Part shown: piece after piece, positions 15,153-23,157 of the stretch
How positions within the stretch are numbered: position 1 is the stretch's first letter
How the letters are laid out: each line of letters opens with the position of its first letter
The notes under the pieces: generated by a model
What the model was told of the DNA's origin: nothing
Database searches by the model: none
The model's input: the letters and a program-made list of their open reading frames with translations, nothing else
Program-made: the position numbers and the translations under genes
DNA from: an uncultured Burkholderiales bacterium
GTDB lineage: Bacteria; Pseudomonadota; Gammaproteobacteria; Burkholderiales; Thiobacillaceae
Length of the DNA: 33,617 nucleotides
Direction of reading: 5' to 3'
Assembly (NCBI GenBank): GCA_938038385.1
Contig: CALHRD010000009.1
Span: 1-33,617 of the forward strand

Positions 15153-16676
15153 TCATTCTGTGGGCAGGCCGGTCGCCGCGTCCGTCAGGATCGGCATGCC
15201 CAGCAGGGGCCAGAGGCTCACCATGGCCAGCCCCAGCACCACCAGCAGCAGGATGCTCATGGGGATGCCATGCCTGAAGAACTCGCCGGTGGTGAACTGT
15301 TTCGAGTCGTAGGCGATGGCGTTGGGGGCGGCGCCGATCAGCAGCAGGAAGGGCATGCCGGCGGTGACCAGGGCGGCATAGACGATCACCTCGGGTGCGA
15401 CGCCCAGATATCTGGCGATGACCAGGGCCACCGGCAGCACGATGGCGATGGCTGCCACGTTCATGATGAAGTTGGTCATGATCAGGATGAAGGCGGCGAC
15501 GCCCATGACGAACACCCACCAGTGCGCCTCGCGGAGCAGCCCCAGCCAGTTCACCGCCATCCACTCCGCCGCGCCCGTGTGCCACAGGCAGAAGCCGATG
15601 GACATGGCGCCGGAGAACAGCAGCACGATGTTCCAGGGGATTTCCTCCAGGTCCTTCACCGTCAGCACGCCCAGGATGAAGAACAACAGCGTGGTGGTGA
15701 GGATGACGGCGGATCGGTCGATGGGCGCCAGCAACGGGATGAAGGACTTGGTGGACATGATCAGCACCAGGGCGGCGACGATGGCGACGACCAGTTTTTC
15801 CTGCAGGGTCATGGGGCCCATGGCCTCCGACAGACGCCGCACCGTGTCCCTCAGCCCTGGAATGACCGCCTTCTCCGGTTTGAGAAAGGTCTTTAGATAG
15901 AGCCAGATCAGGAAGACCATGCCCCAGCCGATGAGGAACATGTACTGGGTGAGCTGGAAGAAGGTGATGTGGTGACCGGTGAAACCCTCGTACATGGCGG
16001 CGGCAGCCGGCGCGCGGGCGGCGCCCAGGAAAGTCACGATGGACCCCGCTCCGGCGGCGTAGGCCATGCCGATGAACAGGGCCTTGCCGAAGTTGCTGAT
16101 CTTGTCGCCTTCGCCGTAGAGGCTGTAGATCGCCAGCAGGATCGGGAACATGGTGGCTGCCACGGCGGTGTGCGCCATCAGGTGGGCGAGTGCGGCGGTG
16201 ATGACCAGGGCACCGAGCAGGATGCGGTCCGTGCGCTCGCCCACCACCGCCAACATCCTGTAGGCGATGCGCTTGGTCAGCCCCGAGCGGGTGAAGGCCA
16301 GGCCGATGACGATGGAACCGAAGATGAACATGACCGCCGGGTCCATGAAGTCGTGAAAGGCGTCCTTGGCCGGGCGGATGAAGAACATGGCCTGGAACAC
16401 GCCGATGGCAAGCGCCGTCACCCCGATGGGGATGACCTCGAACACCCACCAGATGCCGGCCATGAGGAACAGCCCGATGGCCGCCTTCCCCTCGTGCGAG
16501 AGCACGAATTGTTTACCGCTGGGGTCGACGGCCACGGGCCAGGGTGGGGAAAAATAGATCGCCAGGAACACGGCCAGGCCGAAGAGCAGGATCAGTGTCT
16601 TCCCGGGGTCGATCGGCAGCCTGGCCGGCTGCAGGGTGACCGCTGTGCCCGCTTTGCCCGCGGTCTCGTCACGCAT
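15153..16676 (-). CDS. SLC13/DASS-family anion transporter with atypical SNT motifs
   Basis: A 507-residue inner-membrane transporter with about 11-12 membrane helices. The family signature near the C terminus is clear (GAAPNAIAYDSKQFTTGEFF, 448-467), as is NIVLLFSGAMSIG (349-361). In characterised Na+-coupled DASS proteins two Ser-Asn-Thr hairpins bind sodium and substrate; here they read Ala-His-Thr (168-170) and Met-Asn-Val (405-407), so coupling ion or substrate may differ from the usual dicarboxylates. Sulfate or another anion is possible. The ATG at 16676 lies inside the end of the CBS gene (8-base overlap, ATGCGTGA), which suggests translational coupling. An earlier in-frame Met would need a longer overlap. 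Confidence 0.87.
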   Translation of the reverse strand: MRDETAGKAGTAVTLQPARLPIDPGKTLILLFGLAVFLAIYFSPPWPVAVDPSGKQFVLSHEGKAAIGLFLMAGIWWVFEVIPIGVTALAIGVFQAMFFIRPAKDAFHDFMDPAVMFIFGSIVIGLAFTRSGLTKRIAYRMLAVVGERTDRILLGALVITAALAHLMAHTAVAATMFPILLAIYSLYGEGDKISNFGKALFIGMAYAAGAGSIVTFLGAARAPAAAAMYEGFTGHHITFFQLTQYMFLIGWGMVFLIWLYLKTFLKPEKAVIPGLRDTVRRLSEAMGPMTLQEKLVVAIVAALVLIMSTKSFIPLLAPIDRSAVILTTTLLFFILGVLTVKDLEEIPWNIVLLFSGAMSIGFCLWHTGAAEWMAVNWLGLLREAHWWVFVMGVAAFILIMTNFIMNVAAIAIVLPVALVIARYLGVAPEVIVYAALVTAGMPFLLLIGAAPNAIAYDSKQFTTGEFFRHGIPMSILLLVVLGLAMVSLWPLLGMPILTDAATGLPTE

Positions 16677-17187
16677 CGAGCACCGCCTTCGCCGCCTGGT
16701 TGAAGACATCGATCATGCGCACCACGCCCACCAGATTCTCCCCCTCCACCACCGGCAGCATGCTGACGTCGTGGATCACCAGCAGATAGGCGGCCTTGGT
16801 GATGGGGTCTTCGGCTCCCACGGTGGCGGGGATGTCGCCCATGAAGCCCGCCACCGGTTTCCTGGCGGCCTCCTTGCACTGCGTATGGCAGGTCTCGGCC
16901 CAGATCAGGGTCAGGGAGGGGAAGCCGGCAGCGATGCCATCGGCGTGATGCGCCAGTTCCTGGCTGCGCAGATAGTCCGGAAACAGGCCGCGCAGGATGT
17001 CGCGCATGCCCAACAGCCCCACCAGCTGGCTGTCGGCGTTGAGCACCAGTACATGGCGGTAGCGCCGGCCGCTGGAAAAACCGGCACGCAACACCACGAA
17101 GGCATCCCGCAGGGTGGCCGTCTCCAGGACATGCGGGTATTCCGACAAGGGGACGCAGATGTCGCGGATGGTTTGGCTCAAAGACAT
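16669..17187 (-). CDS. CBS-domain pair protein
   Basis: A 172-residue protein with two CBS motifs, about residues 5-65 (VLVLNADSQLVGLLGMRDIL) and 115-170 (DVSMLPVVEGENLVGVVRMI). CBS pairs bind adenosine nucleotides and gate enzymes or transporters. Here the stop codon overlaps the start of the DASS-type transporter, so the protein is a likely regulator of that transporter or of the anion uptake cluster (inference). Between the two motifs is a short segment with two cysteines and a histidine (CHTQC), which might bind metal. The ATG at 17187 is preceded by AGGAGAG. It is the first gene of the leftward cluster, divergent from the SulP pair. Confidence 0.88.
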   Translation of the reverse strand: MSLSQTIRDICVPLSEYPHVLETATLRDAFVVLRAGFSSGRRYRHVLVLNADSQLVGLLGMRDILRGLFPDYLRSQELAHHADGIAAGFPSLTLIWAETCHTQCKEAARKPVAGFMGDIPATVGAEDPITKAAYLLVIHDVSMLPVVEGENLVGVVRMIDVFNQAAKAVLDA

Positions 17188-17359
17188 GCTGGCTCTCCTG
17201 TGCGGCGAATCGGTCGAGAGGATATCAGGACGCCGCCGGGACTGCATTCGGGCCTGTGCATGCGGTCTTCGCGCGACATGATCGGGATTTTCTGATATGT
17301 TCGAATGCTGCATTTCGCAGCACCATCACCGCGCTCATCCGATCCCCCCTGTCACATCC
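17188..17359. promoter_or_regulatory. Divergent control region between the CBS and SulP clusters
   Basis: The 172 bases must hold the promoters of both clusters. I see no consensus sigma-70 pair; TATGTT at 17296-17301 is a possible rightward -10 box. TGCTGC-ATTTC-GCAGCA (17306-17322) is a small symmetric site that could be an operator or a leader hairpin of the SulP message. Confidence 0.35.
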
Positions 17360-19486
17360 ATGCATCCTCTGCTCCTCCGCTTCCTGCCCTTTCTGCGCTG
17401 GTTTCCGCTCAAGGCAGAGACCCTCAAGCTGGACATCATTGCCGGACTCACGGTCGCCCTGGTGCTGATCCCCCAGTCCATGGCCTATGCCCAGCTGGCG
17501 GGCATGCCGGCCTATTACGGCCTGTACGCCGCCTTTTTGCCGGTGGCGGTGGCGGCCATGTGGGGATCCTCGCATCAGCTGGGTACCGGCCCGGTGGCGG
17601 TGGTGTCGCTGCTGACGGCATCCTCGCTCTCGGTGTTCGCCGCGCCCGGATCGCCGGACTTCATCGCGCTGGCCATTCTGCTTGCCCTGCTGGTGGGCCT
17701 GATCCAGTTCCTGCTCGGGGTGTTCAAGCTGGGGGTGGTGGTCAACTTCCTGTCCCACCCGGTCATCGTCGGCTTCACCAACGCCGCGGCCATCATCATC
17801 GCCCTGTCGCAGGTGAGCAAGATCTTCGGTGTCCCCATGGGACGCAGCGAGCATTTCATGTTGGACATGTGGGGCGTGCTCAAGCAACTGGGCGATACCC
17901 ACTTCCCGACCTTGCTGATGGGCGTGGCCGCCATTGCGATCATGTGGGTGATCAGGAAATACCGGCCCAAGTGGCCCGGCGTGCTGATCGCCGTGGTCAT
18001 CACCACCGTGGTGTCCTGGGCGATCGGTTTCGAGAAAAACGCCGACGGCCGGCTGGAGCAGGTGCGCGACCCGGAACTCTATGCCCAGGTGTTGGCGGTG
18101 GACGAGGGGGTGCGGCGTCTCGATGAGCTGGCGAAGTCGGTGGCCGCCAAGCAGGAACGCCTCATCGCGGCGGAGAAACGCAATGCCGACTCGGCCGAGC
18201 TCCTGCGCCTCGAGGCGGAGGTGGGCCTGGCCCGGCTGACGGCCAAACAGGCCGAGGAGCACCTGAACGTGATCAAGAACCGCCTGCGCCATGTCGCCGT
18301 CGTGCGCGAGGTGGACGACCAGGGCAACACCGTCGCCGTCTACGCCGCCGGGCGCGCCCCCGCCGGTGTCAAGCTGGAAGAGGCCAGCTACCGCATCCGC
18401 AAGGTGGCCAAGGGCGAATTCAAGCTGGTGGGTGGCGGCGAGGTGGTGGGTAAGATCCCCGAGGGTCTGCCCAGTTTCGCCCTGCCTGCATTCGATCTGG
18501 ACAAGGTGCGGGCGCTGTTGTCCACCGCCTTCGTCATCGCCCTGGTGGCCTTCATGGAAGCCATCTCCATCGCCAAGGCGATGGCCGCCAAGACCAAGCA
18601 GCGCCTCGATCCCAACCAGGAACTCATCGGTCAGGGTCTGGCCAATGTGGTCGGCAGCCTCAGCCAATCCTTCCCGGTGTCCGGCTCCTTCTCGCGTTCC
18701 GCGGTCAACCTCAATGCTGGCGCGGTGACGGGTATGTCCTCGGTGTTCACGGCGCTGATCGTGCTGGTGACCCTGCTCTTGCTCACCCCGCTGCTCTACC
18801 ACCTGCCGCAGGCGGTGCTGGCCGCGATCATCATCATGGCGGTGGTGGGCCTGGTGAACGTGCAGGCCATCAGGCATGCCTGGCATGCGCACAAGCACGA
18901 CGGCGCCGCCGCTGTCGTCACCTTCTTCGCCACCCTGGCCTTCGCCCCCCATCTGGACGTCGGCATCATGGTCGGCGCGGGCTTGGCCATCGTGCTCTTC
19001 CTGCTGCGCACCATGACGCCGCGGGTGGCCCTGCTCGGTCGCTATTCGGACGGGACGCTGCGCGACCTGAAGGTGCACCCCCAACTGGCCACGAGCAAGC
19101 ATGTCATGGCCCTGCGATTCGACGGTTCGCTGTACTTCGCCAACGTGTCCTATTTCGAGGATGCGGTGCTGGAGGCGGTGGCCACGCATCCGGAGGCGAA
19201 ATACGTCCTCATCGTCGGCGATGCGGTCAACCAGCTCGACGCCTCCGGCGAGGAGGTGGTGCATCACCTGGTCGAGCGGTTGCGCGAGAGCGGGGTCGAG
19301 CTGGTGTTTTCCGGCCTGAAGAAGCAGGTCCTGGACGTCATGCGCAGCACCGGCCTGATCGAGCTGGTCGGGCAGCAAAACATCTTCGCCACCGAGAACC
19401 AGGCCCTGGCCGCCATCTACGAGCGCCTGGGCGAGGAGGCGGCGGACGACCTGCTCTGCCCCGTGCTTCCCAGCCGCAGGGCATGA
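17360..19486 (+). CDS. SulP-family anion transporter with STAS domain and coiled-coil insertion (first copy)
   Basis: A 708-residue SLC26/SulP transporter. The signature LIPQSMAYAQLAGMPAYYGL lies in the first helices, the second half of the membrane domain has NPNQELIGQGLAN-type sequence (here DPNQELIGQG), and a C-terminal STAS domain covers about 580-690 with the LDASGEE loop. SulP proteins carry sulfate, bicarbonate or other anions. Between SWAIGFE and GKIPEGLP (about residues 226-363) is an insertion of roughly 138 residues: a charged helical part with coiled-coil character, then a short beta-like part (AGRAPAG, YRIRKVAKGEFKLVGGGEVVG). Usual SulP proteins have only a few residues there. 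Start: ATG 17360 fits the family N terminus; ATG 17297 is an alternative adding 21 residues. It is followed 25 bases later by a paralogue. Confidence 0.88.
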   Translation: MHPLLLRFLPFLRWFPLKAETLKLDIIAGLTVALVLIPQSMAYAQLAGMPAYYGLYAAFLPVAVAAMWGSSHQLGTGPVAVVSLLTASSLSVFAAPGSPDFIALAILLALLVGLIQFLLGVFKLGVVVNFLSHPVIVGFTNAAAIIIALSQVSKIFGVPMGRSEHFMLDMWGVLKQLGDTHFPTLLMGVAAIAIMWVIRKYRPKWPGVLIAVVITTVVSWAIGFEKNADGRLEQVRDPELYAQVLAVDEGVRRLDELAKSVAAKQERLIAAEKRNADSAELLRLEAEVGLARLTAKQAEEHLNVIKNRLRHVAVVREVDDQGNTVAVYAAGRAPAGVKLEEASYRIRKVAKGEFKLVGGGEVVGKIPEGLPSFALPAFDLDKVRALLSTAFVIALVAFMEAISIAKAMAAKTKQRLDPNQELIGQGLANVVGSLSQSFPVSGSFSRSAVNLNAGAVTGMSSVFTALIVLVTLLLLTPLLYHLPQAVLAAIIIMAVVGLVNVQAIRHAWHAHKHDGAAAVVTFFATLAFAPHLDVGIMVGAGLAIVLFLLRTMTPRVALLGRYSDGTLRDLKVHPQLATSKHVMALRFDGSLYFANVSYFEDAVLEAVATHPEAKYVLIVGDAVNQLDASGEEVVHHLVERLRESGVELVFSGLKKQVLDVMRSTGLIELVGQQNIFATENQALAAIYERLGEEAADDLLCPVLPSRRA

Positions 19487-19511
19487 CCGTATTCGAGACC
19501 CCATCACCCGG

Positions 19512-21638
19512 GTGGCCGGCGTGGGCAGGGTGCTGAGAACCCTGTTCCCCTTCGTGCGCTGGTTTCCGCTGGGGGCCGGCACGCTGAAAGCGGACCTGAT
19601 CGCCGGGGTGACCGTCGCCTTGGTGCTGATCCCCCAGTCCATGGCCTACGCCCAGCTTGCGGGTGTGCCGGCCTATTACGGTCTGTATGCAGCCTTCCTG
19701 CCGGTGGCGGTTGCGGCCCTGTGGGGGTCGTCGAACCAGCTTGCCACCGGGCCGGTGGCCATCGTCGCCCTGCTCACCGCCGCGGCCCTGCAGCCGCTGG
19801 CCACCGCCGGCAGCGCGGAATACATCGCCTATGCCGTGCTGCTCGCCCTCATCGTCGGTGTCATCCAGCTCGGGCTTGGCGTGCTGCGGCTGGGCGTGGT
19901 GGTCAACTTCCTCTCGCACCCGGTGGTGGTGGGATTCACGAATGCGGCGGCGATCATCATCGGCCTGTCGCAGCTCAACAAGCTCCTGGGCGTGTCCATG
20001 CCCAAGAGCGACGTGTTCTTCAGGGACATCCTGGGCGTGCTCGCGCAGCTGCCGGAGACGCATGTGCCCACCCTGCTGATGGGTGTGGGGGCGATTGCGC
20101 TCATGCTGGTGCTGAAAAAGCGTCTGCCGCGCTGGCCCAACGTGCTGGTGGCAGTGGTGCTGACCACCCTGCTGAGCTGGGCCATCGGTTACGAAGGCAA
20201 GCTGGAGATGCCCGCCGCTGCGGTCGAGCAAGCCGAGGCTCGGCAACTCGTCGAGGACTATGGGGTGCGTGCCGCCGAGCAAAAGGCCACCCAGGACCGG
20301 CTAGCCGAACGGCTACGCCGACTCAAGACGCAGCGCGCACAGATGCGGCCCCAGGACCTGATCGCCCTGCGCTACGAGATCGACTCGCTGGAACTGCAGG
20401 CCAGGGGCGAGGAGAGGGTCGCACGCGAGATTCTCAACCAGTTGCGCAAGCTGCAGTTCGAGTCGGACGGCGAGCGACTGTACATCGCCGGGCTGGCCCC
20501 GGCGGGTGGCGGCACGGATGGCAAGCGCTGGCGCATCCGCAGGATCGAGGATGGCCGCCTCAAGCTGGTCTCAGGCGGCGAAGTGGTGGGCACGGTGCCT
20601 TCGGGTCTGCCCCCGTTCGCCTTGCCCGCCCTCGACCCGGGCAGGATGCTGGAACTGCTCTCGGCCGCCGTCGTCATCGCCCTGGTCGGTTTCATGGAGA
20701 GCATCTCGGTGGCCAAGGCCATGGCCGCCAGGACGCGCCAGCGCATCGATCCGAACCAGGAGCTCATCGGCCAGGGGCTGGCCAACGTGGCGAGCAGCGT
20801 GTCCAACGCCTTCCCGGTAGCCGGCGGGTTTTCGCGCACGGCGGTGAACATGAACGCCGGGGCGCGTACCGGTCTGGCCTCGGTGATCACCGCTCTGGTG
20901 GTGCTGCTCGCCCTGATGTTCCTGACGCCGCTGCTCTACCACCTGCCGCAGGCCGTGCTGGCCGGCATCATCATGCTGGCGGTGCTGAGCCTGTTCAACT
21001 TCGGCGCCATGAAGCATGCCTGGCAGGCCCACCGGCACGACGGCGTGGCGGCAGGCGTCACCTTCGTCGCCACGCTCGTTTTCGCCCCCAACCTGGATTA
21101 CGGCATCCTGGTCGGCGCCGGCGTGGCCATCGTGCTCTTCCTGCTTCGCCGCATGCGCCCGCGTGTGGCGCGCTTGAGTCGACACGCCGACGGTACCCTG
21201 CGCGATGCGCACGTGCACAATCTGCCCGAATCCGAGGCCATCGTCGCCCTGCGTTTCGACGGCTCGCTCTATTTCGCCAATGTGTCCTACTTCGAGGACG
21301 CCGTGCTTGGTGCGCTGGCCGACAACCCCAAAGCCAGATACGTCCTCATCGTGGGCGACGGCATCAACGAGCTGGACGCCTCGGGCGAGGAGCTGATCCA
21401 CCATCTGGTGCACCGTCTGCACGACAATGGCGTCACCCTGGTGTTTTCCGGCCTCAAGAAGCAGGTGCTGGAGGTGATGCAGCGCACGGACCTTCATGCC
21501 ACCATCGGCGAGGAGAACTTCTTCCGCACCGAGGACCAGGCCCTGGCGGCGATCTACCAGCGGCTGGAGGCGTCCGGCTACGATGCCACCCAATGTCCCC
21601 TCAACCTGCCGCAACGCAAGGAGTTGTTCATAGGTTGA
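19512..21638 (+). CDS. SulP-family anion transporter with STAS domain and coiled-coil insertion (second copy)
   Basis: A 708-residue paralogue of the preceding gene with the same layout: SulP membrane domain, C-terminal STAS domain (VALRFDGSLYFANVSYFEDA, then LDASGEE) and an insertion at the same place (about 229-359, between SWAIGYE and GTVPSGLP). The insertion has diverged in its helical half (EQKATQDRLAERLRRLKTQR) but keeps the beta-like end (AGLAPAG, WRIRRIEDGRLKLVSGGEVVG). This shows that the insertion predates the duplication and is under selection. The start is a GTG at 19512; two further in-frame GTG codons (19521, 19530) are possible and no ATG is available. Tandem duplication may give hetero-oligomers or two affinities (inference). 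Substrate unknown. Confidence 0.88.
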   Translation: MAGVGRVLRTLFPFVRWFPLGAGTLKADLIAGVTVALVLIPQSMAYAQLAGVPAYYGLYAAFLPVAVAALWGSSNQLATGPVAIVALLTAAALQPLATAGSAEYIAYAVLLALIVGVIQLGLGVLRLGVVVNFLSHPVVVGFTNAAAIIIGLSQLNKLLGVSMPKSDVFFRDILGVLAQLPETHVPTLLMGVGAIALMLVLKKRLPRWPNVLVAVVLTTLLSWAIGYEGKLEMPAAAVEQAEARQLVEDYGVRAAEQKATQDRLAERLRRLKTQRAQMRPQDLIALRYEIDSLELQARGEERVAREILNQLRKLQFESDGERLYIAGLAPAGGGTDGKRWRIRRIEDGRLKLVSGGEVVGTVPSGLPPFALPALDPGRMLELLSAAVVIALVGFMESISVAKAMAARTRQRIDPNQELIGQGLANVASSVSNAFPVAGGFSRTAVNMNAGARTGLASVITALVVLLALMFLTPLLYHLPQAVLAGIIMLAVLSLFNFGAMKHAWQAHRHDGVAAGVTFVATLVFAPNLDYGILVGAGVAIVLFLLRRMRPRVARLSRHADGTLRDAHVHNLPESEAIVALRFDGSLYFANVSYFEDAVLGALADNPKARYVLIVGDGINELDASGEELIHHLVHRLHDNGVTLVFSGLKKQVLEVMQRTDLHATIGEENFFRTEDQALAAIYQRLEASGYDATQCPLNLPQRKELFIG

Positions 21639-21709
21639 ATGCGGGCGTGCGTCTCGGGAACGGAACGCCGCGATGCCTGTCGACCGATGTCTCTGTCCAA
21701 TGACCCCCC

Positions 21710-22555
21710 ATGTCTGATTCGTCTGCCCTGATGACCCCCAGCCTGCGCGATCGGCTCGGCGCCTTCATCCAGAATGGCCGGGTGCAATCGGCCATCCTCG
21801 CCCTGATCCTGGTCAATGCGGTCACCCTGGGACTGGAGACGGCGCCTTCGGTGATGGCTGTGGCCGGCCCTTACATCCTGGCCCTGGACAAGGCCATCCT
21901 TTCGGTGTTCGTAATCGAGATCGTCATCCGCCTCTACGTGCACCGCTGGGCCTTCTTCCGCGACCCCTGGAGCGTGTTCGACTTCGTCGTGGTGGGCATC
22001 GCGCTGGTCCCCGCCACCGGTCAGTTCGGCGTGCTGCGCGCGCTGCGGGTGCTGCGGGTGCTGCGCATCCTCACCATCGTGCCGTCCATGCGCCGGGTGG
22101 TGGGGGCGCTGCTGGCGGCCATCCCGGGGCTCGCCTCCATCGCCCTGGTGCTGCTGCTCATCTATTACGTCTTCGCGGTGATCGCCACCAATCTGTTCGC
22201 CGCCGCCTACCCGGAATGGTTCGGCGACATCGGCCGCTCGCTCTACACCCTGTTCCAGATCATGACCCTGGAGAGCTGGTCCATGGGCATCGCCCGACCG
22301 GTGATGGAGCATTTCCCCTACGCCTGGGCCTTTTTCATCCCCTTCATCCTCATCGCCACCTTCACCATGCTGAACCTGTTCATCGCCATCATCGTCAACG
22401 CCATGCAGTCGTTCAGCGAGGCGGAACACCAGGACACGGTGGCGGCCGTGGAGGCGGCGCGCGAGCACATCGAGACCGACCTGCACGCGGAACTGCGCGC
22501 CCTGCGGCAGGAGATCGCCGATTTGCGGCGGGTGCTCGGGACACGCGGCGGCTGA
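21710..22555 (+). CDS. Voltage-gated sodium channel, BacNav family
   Basis: A 281-residue, single-repeat six-helix cation channel. S4 carries regularly spaced arginines R110, R113, R116 and R119 (VLRALRVLRVLRIL). The pore has selectivity filter TLESWSM (186-192), the same seven residues as NavAb and differing from NaChBac only at the end, so Na+ selectivity is expected. S6 is TMLNLFIAIIVNAM, and the C terminus (about 235-278) is a helical, probable four-stranded coiled coil as in other BacNavs. It follows the second SulP gene by 71 bases on the same strand. In alkaliphilic Bacillus such a channel works with Na+/H+ antiporters in pH homeostasis and motility; a similar partnership with the nearby NhaD-like protein is inference. 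Confidence 0.93.
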   Translation: MSDSSALMTPSLRDRLGAFIQNGRVQSAILALILVNAVTLGLETAPSVMAVAGPYILALDKAILSVFVIEIVIRLYVHRWAFFRDPWSVFDFVVVGIALVPATGQFGVLRALRVLRVLRILTIVPSMRRVVGALLAAIPGLASIALVLLLIYYVFAVIATNLFAAAYPEWFGDIGRSLYTLFQIMTLESWSMGIARPVMEHFPYAWAFFIPFILIATFTMLNLFIAIIVNAMQSFSEAEHQDTVAAVEAAREHIETDLHAELRALRQEIADLRRVLGTRGG

Positions 22556-22732
22556 GTCCCCGGACGGCGCAGGCCGCTGCGGCCGGACGGCGGACCGCCA
22601 TGCGCACCGAGCGCCCCGCGCCAGTCAGGCTGGCACCATGTCATGCCGGTCCTGCGGCGAACCCTATGCCGCCGCCCGTGTCTACCCGGCAGTGCGCGTG
22701 TCTCGCCGGCACACATCGAACTCGTCTTGCAT

Positions 22733-22737
22733 AGGAG
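22733..22737 (+). promoter_or_regulatory. Shine-Dalgarno site that decides the rhodanese start
   Basis: AGGAG directly abuts the ATG at 22738 (no spacer) but is nine bases from the in-frame GTG at 22747, so the GTG is the likelier start. The 190-base gap before it (22556-22746) holds only short GC-rich hairpins such as GGCCGCTGCGGCC near 22573 and no gene I can support. Confidence 0.55.
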
Positions 22738-22746
22738 ATGCCCAGC

Positions 22747-23157
22747 GTGCAACGCATCCTCGTCATCCTGGCCCTTCTGGGCACTACCCTGGGCCTCGCC
22801 GGCTGTGCCGAACCCCCCTACACCAATGTCGACAACGGCCAGCTCAAGGTCCTGCTGGCGCAGGGGGTGCCGTTGTACGACGTCCGTCGCCCGGAGGAGT
22901 GGCGCCAGACCGGGGTTGTCGACGGCAGCCGCACCCTCACCTACGTCGACGCCCGTGGCCGCGTCAATCCCGAACTCCTGCCCCGCATCCTGACCGAGGT
23001 ACCCAAGGATGCGCCCATCGCCCTGATCTGCCGCACTGGCAACCGCACCGACAGCCTGGCGCGCGAGTTGGCGCAGCAGGGCTACACCCGCATCTACAAC
23101 GTGCGTAACGGCATCACCCGATGGATCGCCGAGGGTAACCCGGTGGTTCGGCCCTGA
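22747..23157 (+). CDS. Rhodanese-like domain lipoprotein
   Basis: A 136-residue protein with a lipoprotein signal peptide: a hydrophobic run, then lipobox LAGC with C20 as lipidation site, so the protein is anchored in a membrane facing the periplasm. The remainder is one rhodanese fold with the active-site loop CRTGNR, catalytic C95. Rhodaneses transfer sulfane sulfur (thiosulfate to cyanide or a thiol) or act as sulfur carriers. The loop is six residues, the size typical of sulfurtransferases. Its stop overlaps the next start (TGATG), so the two are probably coupled. A sulfur-handling protein next to SulP transporters fits sulfate or sulfur-compound metabolism, but that link is inference. 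Confidence 0.88.
   Translation: MQRILVILALLGTTLGLAGCAEPPYTNVDNGQLKVLLAQGVPLYDVRRPEEWRQTGVVDGSRTLTYVDARGRVNPELLPRILTEVPKDAPIALICRTGNRTDSLARELAQQGYTRIYNVRNGITRWIAEGNPVVRP

Noticed and set aside
17225-19642. Long open frame opposite the first SulP gene (about 805 codons)
   Set aside because: It is rich in His, Gln, Gly and Asp, has no domain, and mirrors the codon pattern of the well-supported SulP gene.
17360-21638. A carbonic anhydrase-linked bicarbonate uptake system
   Set aside because: No carbonic anhydrase or other inorganic-carbon gene is in the window, so bicarbonate as SulP substrate stays only one option.
22638-22746. Possible short coding start MSCRSCGEP before the rhodanese gene
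   Set aside because: The frame overlaps the rhodanese gene out of frame, has no ribosome site and no recognisable family despite a CxxC at its start.
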